Assembly (NCBI GenBank): GCA_027065245.1
Contig: JAMOOS010000145.1
Coordinates: 1-12,130 of the forward strand
Origin: Desulfuromonadaceae bacterium
GTDB taxonomy: Bacteria; Desulfobacterota; Desulfuromonadia; Desulfuromonadales; Desulfuromonadaceae
Direction of reading: 5' to 3'
DNA: 12,130 nt
The notes below the pieces were generated by a model. The model was not told the origin of the DNA. It ran no database searches and saw only the letters and a program-made list of their open reading frames with translations. Shown here piece by piece: positions 1-5,036 of this stretch (the stretch's first letter is position 1; each line of letters opens with the position of its first letter). Made by a program: the position numbers and the translations under genes.

Positions 1-147
1 CCGGTGCCGGTAAAAACGGCGCTGGCGCTTATGGGTAAATGCTCTGCCACGCTACGTCAGCCCCTGGCGGCGCTGTCCGCTGCCAGCCTGGAAAAACTAA
101 AAGGAGTAATGGCTGGTTACGGTTTGATTTATCCTAGACCTGCATAG
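1..147 (+). CDS. dapA: 4-hydroxy-tetrahydrodipicolinate synthase, C-terminal fragment (cut by window edge)
   Basis: Reading from base 1 gives 48 residues beginning PVPVKTALALMG and ending GLIYPRPA before a TAG at 145-147. The N-P-x-P-V-K-x-A-L segment followed by a helical tail is the usual C-terminal pattern of DapA. This cytoplasmic aldolase condenses pyruvate with aspartate-semialdehyde in the first committed step of DAP/lysine synthesis. The Schiff-base lysine and the rest of the barrel lie outside the window and cannot be checked. dapB and dapL follow on the same strand about 2 kb downstream, which supports the call. The tail is short and moderately conserved, so a DapA-like paralogue of the same aldolase family cannot be excluded from this piece alone. 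Confidence 0.85.
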   Translation, partial: PVPVKTALALMGKCSATLRQPLAALSAASLEKLKGVMAGYGLIYPRPA

Positions 148-166
148 ACGAGTCGGCAGATTTAAT

Positions 167-206
167 AAAAGCGTCGCAGCTGCTGTGTTTGGTTGCGGCG
201 CTTTTT
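167..206 (+). terminator. Rho-independent terminator after dapA
   Basis: Bases 167-180 (AAAAGCGTCGCAGC) pair with 192-205 over 14 positions, two of them G-T wobbles, around an 11-base loop. The 3' arm ends in TTTTT. It starts 19 bases after the dapA stop codon, the expected place for an intrinsic terminator. If active, it would uncouple dapA from everything downstream, including dapB-dapL. Confidence 0.8.
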
Positions 207-309
207 GCTGATTATTTTTGCACTGGCTTGTGGTGCTGCCAGTGCCTGGCTGGAGGAGAAAAATGGCATCATTATGACCATCATGCCGACACGCCCTGAT
301 AAGCCGTGA
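193..309 (+). CDS. Possible small secreted peptide or gene remnant (38 aa)
   Basis: From a TTG at 193 the frame reads MRRFLLIIFALACGAASAW and continues for 19 more residues to a TGA at 307-309. The start has the form of a signal peptide: two arginines, a hydrophobic run, then small residues A-A-S-A. A cysteine follows A-L-A, but the -3 position is not the usual leucine of a lipobox. No good ribosome binding site precedes it. The start lies inside the 3' arm of the dapA terminator and an 8-bp hairpin lies inside the frame. I recognise no family. It may be a real small envelope peptide, the truncated end of a gene damaged when the restriction module arrived, or chance. Low confidence. Confidence 0.25.
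   Translation: MRRFLLIIFALACGAASAWLEEKNGIIMTIMPTRPDKP
220..245. repeat. 8-bp perfect inverted repeat (hairpin)
   Basis: GCACTGGC at 220-227 is the exact reverse complement of GCCAGTGC at 238-245, with a 10-base loop. No T-run follows, so it is not a classical terminator. It lies between the dapA terminator and the AT-rich restriction module. Confidence 0.45.
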
Positions 310-348
310 GTAATGCGCAAAAGGTATGTCGGTTTTACTCATCAAATC

Positions 349-357
349 TGATAGAAT
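349..357 (+). promoter_or_regulatory. Candidate extended -10 promoter of the methyltransferase-endonuclease pair
   Basis: TGATAGAAT fits an extended -10 element (TGn followed by TAGAAT, 5 of 6 matches to TATAAT). No good -35 element lies 16-18 bases upstream, which is tolerated by extended -10 promoters. The predicted start near 364 would leave a leader of about 20 bases containing the AAGGAAG ribosome binding site at 374-380. No controller-protein gene or clear operator repeat is visible. Confidence 0.4.
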
Positions 358-384
358 GGCAGCAACGTAATAAAAGGAAGAAGT

Positions 385-1344
385 ATGAGTAAATTGACAT
401 GTGTAGAAATATGTGCTGGAGCTGGCGGTCAAGCGCTGGGTCTTGAGATGGCTGGGTTCGAACCAGAGGCACTTGTTGAGATTGAAAAAGCTTGTTGTAA
501 TACTCTCCGAGTGAATCGCCCCGAATGGAATGTTGTAGAGGGAGATGTGAAAGAATTTAGCGGTTCACCATATTATGGGGTTGATTTGCTTGCCGGAGGT
601 GTTCCGTGTCCACCATTTTCTAAAGCGGGTAAGCAACTAGGGAAAAATGATGAACGGGATCTATTTCCTGAAGCGTTGCGCCTAGTTGATGAAATCAAAC
701 CCAAAGCAGTGATGCTTGAGAATGTAAGAGGTTTTTTAGATGCTGTTTTTGAGGATTACCGTTTTAATCTGAAAAAACAACTTGAAAAGTTAGGATATAT
801 TGCTGAATGGCGGTTGCTAAACGCATCAGATTTTGGTGTATCTCAGCTTCGGCCAAGAGTTGTAATCGTTGCCATAAAGAAAGATATGGCAGATTTTTTC
901 TTTTGGCCTGAAATAAAACGGCAGAACCCTAAAACGGTTGGTCAGCTACTGAAGGATCAAATGGCAGCCAACGGCTGGAAAGGGGTAAATAGCTGGGTTA
1001 AGCAAGCTGATGATATCGCCCCGACAATAGTTGGCGGTTCAAAAAAACATGGTGGCCCTGATTTAGGTCCTACGCGAGCAAAAAGAGCATGGGCAACTCT
1101 AGGTGTTGATGGGAAGGGTATAGCGTATGCGCCTCCAGAAAGAGATTTTGTGGGTATGCCGCAACTTACAGTTGAGATGGTAGCAAAGATTCAAGGATTT
1201 CCAGACGATTGGCGTTTTACGGGTAAGAAAACGCCTGCTTATCGACAGGTTGGGAATGCATTTCCACCACCAGTTGCCCAAGCAGTAGCAAAGAGTATTT
1301 ACCTTGCACTATCACAAAGTAGATTGTTTTCAGTAGCAGGATAA
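385..1344 (+). CDS. DNA (cytosine-5-)-methyltransferase of a type II-like R-M module
   Basis: This 319-residue protein transfers a methyl group from S-adenosylmethionine to C5 of cytosine at a specific site, shielding host DNA from the partner nuclease. The C5-methyltransferase motifs appear in order: motif I (EICAGAGG, residues 8-15), motif IV with the catalytic cysteine (GGVPCPPFS, Cys75), motif VI (ENV, 112-114), motif VIII (QLRPR, 154-158), a short target-recognition region (about 170-257), a motif IX-like stretch (LTVEMVAKIQGFPDDW, 261-276) and motif X (GNAFPPP, 290-296). Motif IV has PCPP rather than the commoner PCQ. The protein is short for the family, so the recognition domain is minimal and its specificity cannot be read. 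ATG 385 has AAGGAAG five to eleven bases upstream. The endonuclease gene starts 5 bases after its stop. Confidence 0.95.
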   Translation: MSKLTCVEICAGAGGQALGLEMAGFEPEALVEIEKACCNTLRVNRPEWNVVEGDVKEFSGSPYYGVDLLAGGVPCPPFSKAGKQLGKNDERDLFPEALRLVDEIKPKAVMLENVRGFLDAVFEDYRFNLKKQLEKLGYIAEWRLLNASDFGVSQLRPRVVIVAIKKDMADFFFWPEIKRQNPKTVGQLLKDQMAANGWKGVNSWVKQADDIAPTIVGGSKKHGGPDLGPTRAKRAWATLGVDGKGIAYAPPERDFVGMPQLTVEMVAKIQGFPDDWRFTGKKTPAYRQVGNAFPPPVAQAVAKSIYLALSQSRLFSVAG

Positions 1345-1349
1345 TAGTT

Positions 1350-1937
1350 GTGGCGAAAAAAGTTGGAGCAAGAACAAAATTGCGGCAGCATTTTTTATCA
1401 AACATCGGCAAAGTTATGAGTTCTGATGAATTGCGAGAAGTAGCCGGAGGGATTACCGAGTGGGCGCGTAGGGTCAGGGAATTACGAACAGAGGAGGGTT
1501 ATCAAATTCAAACTCATAATGATCGTAGTGATCTGAAACCAGGTCAATACCTCCTGGAAAATCCAAAGCCGCAACATGCTTTTGAAAGGGCGATATCAAA
1601 AGAAACAAGAGCTTTTGTTCTGGATAGGAATGGATTTACATGTCAAATGTGTGGAGCAGTGGCTGGTGAGCCTCATCCATACGACTTATCAAGAAAAACA
1701 CGATTGCATATAGGTCATATCGTAGATAAATCACAAGGTGGTACAGATGATGCCTCGAATCTTAGAGCGCTTTGTTCTGTTTGCAATGAGGGGGCATCAA
1801 ACCTGACACTTGAAAGACCATCCGCTCAAAAATTACTGATCCAGGTAAGAAGAGCCAAGGGTGCTGATCAGTTAGAAGTGTTAAAATGGCTTGTGCGAAA
1901 ATTTCCTGCACAAGCTCGAGGGTTTCTCGATAGTTGA
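1350..1937 (+). CDS. HNH restriction endonuclease with N-terminal winged-helix-like region
   Basis: This 195-residue protein is the likely restriction partner of the methyltransferase. Residues about 9-70 (from TKLRQHFLSNIG to LKPGQYLLENP) resemble the winged-helix DNA-binding module found at the N-terminus of some HNH restriction enzymes. Residues 92-151 form a zinc-supported HNH nuclease: CQMC (Cys98, Cys101), the HIGHIV core (His120, His123), Asn137 in SNLRALC, and CSVC (Cys142, Cys145). The GTG start at 1350 is preferred because AGGA lies 8 bases upstream, inside the end of the methyltransferase gene, and because a later ATG (1416) would remove part of the winged helix. The 5-base gap suggests translational coupling. 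It is presumed to cut the unmethylated form of the same site; a role as a modification-dependent nuclease is less likely given the paired methyltransferase. Confidence 0.88.
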   Translation: MAKKVGARTKLRQHFLSNIGKVMSSDELREVAGGITEWARRVRELRTEEGYQIQTHNDRSDLKPGQYLLENPKPQHAFERAISKETRAFVLDRNGFTCQMCGAVAGEPHPYDLSRKTRLHIGHIVDKSQGGTDDASNLRALCSVCNEGASNLTLERPSAQKLLIQVRRAKGADQLEVLKWLVRKFPAQARGFLDS

Positions 1938-2134
1938 GTGACATAAAAATAAGCTTTGCTTGCTCATGGCATCTACGTTGTATGTCGTGTGGTTATCAGC
2001 GTGCCATAACTGTTATGTTTATTACTTGTTTGTGTGTCAGCTGGCCACTGCAGCTATTGGTGCCGCGATAACTTACTATGGCGGCATTTTTAGGGGCTGT
2101 TGTCATAAGTTGTTGACGAGGAGATTGATTGTTT
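1938..2134 (+). other. Intergenic stretch between the endonuclease gene and dapB
   Basis: No gene is supported in these 197 bases. Composition shifts gradually from AT-rich to the host level, so the right-hand junction of the foreign block probably lies here. I found no T-run hairpin terminator after the endonuclease gene and no convincing -35/-10 pair. TTGTCA at 2100-2105 resembles a -35 box but lacks a partner. I see no lysine-riboswitch architecture. Confidence 0.5.
2118..2124 (+). promoter_or_regulatory. Ribosome binding site of dapB
   Basis: GAGGAGA is a strong Shine-Dalgarno sequence. Its AGGAG core (2119-2123) ends 5 bases before a TTG at 2129 and 11 bases before the ATG at 2135. Spacing slightly favours the TTG, which would add residues M-F; codon preference and the family N-terminus favour the ATG. 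Confidence 0.65.
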
Positions 2135-2938
2135 ATGTTAAATATCGCCGTTACAGGTGCCGCCGGACGGATGGGTGGTTTTCTTATCAAGGCTGTTACC
2201 GAGGCCGAAGGGCTGAGCCTTGCTGCTGCTGTGGAGCGGGACGGTCACGCCATGATCGGTCAGGATGCCGGGCTGGCTGCCGGCTGCGGAGAACTGGGGG
2301 TGGCTATCAGCGCTGATCTGGAGCAGGCGCTGGCCGGTGCCGATATCCTCATCGATTTCACTTTTCCCGAAGTTACCCTGGCCAATGCCGCTATATGTGA
2401 AAAGCTGGGCAAGAAAATGGTCATCGGTTCCACTGGTTTTACGCCACAGCAGCGGGACGAGCTGGAACGGCTGACGCCGGGTATCGCCGTGCTGCTGGCG
2501 CCGAATATGAGTGTCGGGGTAAACGCTTGTTTCAAGCTGCTCAAGGAGGCGGCGCAGATCCTCGGCGACGGTTTTGATGTGGAGATTGTCGAGCTGCATC
2601 ACAACAAGAAGAAAGATGCTCCTTCCGGTACCGCCGTACGCATGGGCGAGGTGGTGGCCGCTGCGCTGGGGCGTGATTACAATCAGGTGGCTAACTATCA
2701 TCGCGAGGGGATGTGCGGTGAACGCAGTCATGACGAGATCGGTATGCAAACGGTGCGTGGTGGCGATATTGTCGGCGAACATACCGTTTATTTTATCGGC
2801 ATGGGGGAGCGCATCGAAATTACCCACCGCGCCATGAGTCGCGAGATGTTCTCGCGCGGGGCGGCGCGTGCCTGTCAGTGGCTGGCTGGTAAATCGGCCG
2901 GAATGTACGATATGCAGGATGTCCTCGGCCTGCGCTAA
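2135..2938 (+). CDS. dapB: 4-hydroxy-tetrahydrodipicolinate reductase
   Basis: DapB is a cytoplasmic NAD(P)H-dependent enzyme that reduces 4-hydroxy-tetrahydrodipicolinate to tetrahydrodipicolinate, the second step of the DAP branch. The protein has 267 residues, close to the usual length of about 270. The nucleotide-binding loop GAAGRMG is at residues 8-14. The substrate-binding and catalytic signature ELHHNKKKDAPSGTA is at 153-167, with the His155-His156 pair, Lys159 and the DAPSGTA loop expected of the family. ATG 2135 is chosen; TTG 2129 in the same frame is possible. The gene is 34 bases from dapL and very probably co-transcribed with it. It is separated from dapA by the AT-rich restriction block. 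Nothing in the protein looks damaged. Confidence 0.97.
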   Translation: MLNIAVTGAAGRMGGFLIKAVTEAEGLSLAAAVERDGHAMIGQDAGLAAGCGELGVAISADLEQALAGADILIDFTFPEVTLANAAICEKLGKKMVIGSTGFTPQQRDELERLTPGIAVLLAPNMSVGVNACFKLLKEAAQILGDGFDVEIVELHHNKKKDAPSGTAVRMGEVVAAALGRDYNQVANYHREGMCGERSHDEIGMQTVRGGDIVGEHTVYFIGMGERIEITHRAMSREMFSRGAARACQWLAGKSAGMYDMQDVLGLR

Positions 2939-2972
2939 GCAATTTGTTAACCCAATCTGAAGGATAAGTTTT

Positions 2973-4208
2973 ATGGCTCGTTTGAATGATAATTACCTTA
3001 AATTGCAGGCTGGCTATCTGTTTCCTGAAATCAGCCGCCGCGTAAATGAATTTACCAGCGCCAATCCCGGTGTGGAGATTATCCGCCTCGGTATCGGCGA
3101 TGTAACCAAACCGCTGGTGCCGGAAGTGCTCAAGGCGTTTCACGCCGGTGTTGACGATATGGCGGCGGAGCAGAGCTTTCACGGTTATGGCCCGGAACAG
3201 GGTTACAGTTGGCTGGCGCAGACCATCATCGACAAGGCCTATAAACCACTGGGGGTGGAACTGGAGACCTCCGAGGTGTTTATTTCCGACGGCTCCAAGT
3301 GCGACAGCGCCAATATTCTCGATATCTTTGATCTGAGCTGCAAGGTGGCCATCGGCGACCCGGTTTATCCGGTGTACAACGATACCAACGTGATGGTGGG
3401 GCGCACCGGCGCGGCGGATGAAAACGGTTACTACGAGGGTATTGTCTACATGCCCTGTACCGAGGAAAACGGCTTTACGCCGCAGTTCCCCGCCGAAAAG
3501 GTGGATATCATCTATCTGTGCTTTCCCAATAATCCTACCGGCACAGTGGCCAGTAAAGAGCAGCTCAAGGGCTGGGTGGATTACGCCCGCGCCAACGACG
3601 CGGTGATTTTGTTCGACGCCGCCTACGAAGCGTTTATTACCGAAGCGGGCATTCCCCACTCCATCTACGAGATTGACGGCGCCAAAGAGTGTGCCATCGA
3701 GTTCCGCAGCTTTTCCAAAACCGCCGGGTTTACCGGAGTGCGCTGCGGCCTTACAGTGGTGCCTCACGCTCTGGCAGGCACTACTGCCAGTGGTGAAAAG
3801 GTGTCGTTCAATCAGTTGTGGAACCGGCGGCAATGCACCAAATTCAACGGCGTGTCCTATCCGGTGCAGAAAGCGGCGGCGGCTGTTTATTCAGATGCCG
3901 GCTGGGCGCAGGTTAAAGAGGTGATCGACTACTACATGGGCAACGCTGCCATTATCCGCAAAGGGTTGCAGGCGGCGGGTATTACCTGCTACGGCGGAGT
4001 GAACGCGCCGTACATCTGGTTGAAAACTCCCGGCGGCATGACCAGTTGGGATTTCTTCGACAAACTGCTCAACGAGTGCCACGTTGTCGGCACGCCCGGC
4101 AGCGGTTTCGGTCCCAGCGGCGAAGGCTACTTTCGCCTCAGCGCCTTCGGCGACCGCGCCAATGTGGAAACGGCGGTGCAGCGTATCGTGGAAAAATGGG
4201 GTAAATAA
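2973..4208 (+). CDS. dapL: LL-diaminopimelate aminotransferase
   Basis: DapL converts tetrahydrodipicolinate directly to LL-diaminopimelate with glutamate as amino donor, bypassing the acylated DapD-DapC-DapE route. It is a cytoplasmic PLP enzyme of the class I/II aminotransferase fold. The 411-residue length matches the family. Visible landmarks are the N-terminal RLNDNYLKLQAGYLFPEI segment, GIGDVTKPL (40-48), the PLP-contacting FPNNPTG (184-190, Asn187), DAAYEA with Tyr218, the Schiff-base lysine in SFSKTAGFTG (Lys249), and the carboxylate-binding arginine in FRLSAFG (Arg388). AAGGA at 2960-2964 precedes ATG 2973. It is the last gene of the dap group and is followed by a strong terminator. 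Its presence is the main taxonomic clue in the window. Confidence 0.97.
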   Translation: MARLNDNYLKLQAGYLFPEISRRVNEFTSANPGVEIIRLGIGDVTKPLVPEVLKAFHAGVDDMAAEQSFHGYGPEQGYSWLAQTIIDKAYKPLGVELETSEVFISDGSKCDSANILDIFDLSCKVAIGDPVYPVYNDTNVMVGRTGAADENGYYEGIVYMPCTEENGFTPQFPAEKVDIIYLCFPNNPTGTVASKEQLKGWVDYARANDAVILFDAAYEAFITEAGIPHSIYEIDGAKECAIEFRSFSKTAGFTGVRCGLTVVPHALAGTTASGEKVSFNQLWNRRQCTKFNGVSYPVQKAAAAVYSDAGWAQVKEVIDYYMGNAAIIRKGLQAAGITCYGGVNAPYIWLKTPGGMTSWDFFDKLLNECHVVGTPGSGFGPSGEGYFRLSAFGDRANVETAVQRIVEKWGK

Positions 4209-4214
4209 CCCGCT

Positions 4215-4243
4215 AAAGGCCCGGCTTGATGCCGGGCTTTTTT
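4215..4243. terminator. Rho-independent terminator after dapL
   Basis: GCCCGGC (4219-4225) pairs perfectly with GCCGGGC (4231-4237) around a TTGAT loop and is followed by six T's. The A-run at 4215-4217 extends the stem. It begins 7 bases after the dapL stop. The T-run overlaps the stop codon of the convergent mntA (4242-4244), so it also marks the end of that gene; in the minus direction the T-run is weaker. Confidence 0.9.
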
Positions 4244-4562
4244 ATGTGGTGCCACCGCCGACGCAAGGATAAAACACTATCCCCACCCGGTTGATGTGTT
4301 CCAGCAAGGCCGGATTGTCGATGGCGTTAAAGAGTGACAGGTCTATCTTGTAGGGGAGCTGCAGCTCGTCCAGGTCGGTTTCTATCTGGGACAGAAGTGC
4401 CAGATTAAGGCGATCGCCTGTCAGTGTCAGGTCGATATCGGAGCCGCCGCGATAATTGCCCGTAGCCCGAGAACCGTACAGCAGTGCTTTTTCCAGTGCT
4501 GGATAACGGGAGAAAACCTGCCTGATGGCGATAACATCACTTTTTCTCAGTCCAAAGCACAT
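4242..4562 (-). CDS. mntA: MntA-type minimal nucleotidyltransferase (antitoxin of HEPT/MNT pair)
   Basis: This 106-residue protein has the minimal nucleotidyltransferase signature GSX10DXD: GSRATGNYRGGSDIDL with Gly30, Ser31, Asp42 and Asp44, plus a third acidic residue at Asp74 (KIDLS). In characterised HEPT/MNT (type VII) toxin-antitoxin modules, the MNT protein neutralises HepT by transferring AMP to a tyrosine near its active site. All catalytic residues appear intact. The start lies 6 bases after the hepT stop, so the two are certainly one transcription unit. The ribosome binding site is the purine-rich GGAAGAG within the end of hepT. The gene converges on dapL and shares its terminator region. 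The HI0073/HI0074 pair of Haemophilus is the same type of arrangement. Confidence 0.88.
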   Translation of the reverse strand: MCFGLRKSDVIAIRQVFSRYPALEKALLYGSRATGNYRGGSDIDLTLTGDRLNLALLSQIETDLDELQLPYKIDLSLFNAIDNPALLEHINRVGIVFYPCVGGGTT

Positions 4563-4568
4563 ATTGGG

Positions 4569-4997
4569 TCAGCTGCTCTCTTCCTGTTGCCGCAGTTCAA
4601 GCATTTTATCTCTGAAACGGCTAAATGCGGGGCAGAATTGCTCTTTTATGCTGGCTATCAGTTCTTCAGCAGTTGTTTCGTTATAGGTGTGGGAGCTTTT
4701 GTTGCGCCCGGTTATCATTTCCATCCACACATGACCGTCGTCGATCAGGCCAAGGTTAAACGCTTCCCGGCTGGCATCGCGAGAGCCGTTTATGGCCCAG
4801 TTTCCCTGATAGGCAAAAAAATCCTTCATTACCTTCCACGCCAGTTCGTGGGTGAACTCAAAGGCCTGTATCAGCCCCTGTTTCTCCAGATTGCTCAGTT
4901 CACGCTGGTGAGCAAGTGTTACGGCATCTTCCAGTTGCTGCAGGGCGTGGCAGTAGTTGTCGAGGCGTTGTATCCAGCGTATATCCTGTTTTTTCAT
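4569..4997 (-). CDS. hepT: HepT-family protein (HI0074-like; HEPT/MNT toxin)
   Basis: This 142-residue, mostly helical protein belongs to the HEPN/HEPT group, also described as nucleotidyltransferase substrate-binding protein. The RX4HXY motif of active HEPT RNases is present: RNKSSHTY with Arg98, His103 and Tyr105. Tyr105 is the position AMPylated by the partner in characterised systems. The early region (LEKQGLIQAFEFTHELAW, residues 37-54) matches the conserved helix of the HI0074 branch. ATG 4997 has an AGGAAA ribosome binding site upstream. The large DUF748 gene ends 39 bases upstream on the same strand, so read-through transcription is possible; a dedicated promoter inside that gene's end was not identified. 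The toxic RNase role is known for relatives and inferred here from the intact motif. Confidence 0.87.
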   Translation of the reverse strand: MKKQDIRWIQRLDNYCHALQQLEDAVTLAHQRELSNLEKQGLIQAFEFTHELAWKVMKDFFAYQGNWAINGSRDASREAFNLGLIDDGHVWMEMITGRNKSSHTYNETTAEELIASIKEQFCPAFSRFRDKMLELRQQEESS

Positions 4998-5036
4998 GAT
5001 CTGGTTTCCTGTTTGGGGTGTCTGGAGCTGCTCTGC

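Larger units (their letters stand above)
310..1960. other. AT-rich, probably horizontally acquired restriction-modification block
   Basis: Base composition changes sharply here. Bases 721-780 inside the block have 17 G/C of 60, while 3121-3180 in dapL have 36 of 60. The block holds exactly two genes, a methyltransferase and an endonuclease, and sits between two genes of the same pathway. I found no transposase, integrase, tRNA or convincing flanking direct repeat, so the means of entry is unknown. The edges are approximate: the left edge is set just after the small ORF at 309, and the right edge could lie anywhere from about 1940 to 2110. Confidence 0.7.

Noticed and set aside
97..432. Minus-strand open frame across the dapA end and the methyltransferase start
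   Set aside because: It overlaps the dapA terminator, the R-M promoter and two plus-strand coding regions. Its low-complexity Ser/Thr/Gln-rich translation resembles no protein family.
1938..2134. Lysine riboswitch or attenuator upstream of dapB
   Set aside because: I looked for the multi-helix lysine-riboswitch layout and a terminator hairpin before dapB and found neither.
310..2134. Insertion-sequence ends or attachment-site repeats around the R-M block
   Set aside because: Vague similarities such as GCGGC followed by T-runs near 196-206 and 2081-2091 are too short and imperfect to count as target duplications or att sites.
1960..2316. 118-codon plus-strand open frame ahead of and overlapping dapB
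   Set aside because: It is out of frame with dapB and its later half is the Arg/Cys-rich shadow of the dapB start, so it is not a credible leader peptide or gene.
2820..3833. Minus-strand open frame opposite dapB/dapL
   Set aside because: It is antisense to two strongly conserved enzymes and has no domain or ribosome binding site support.
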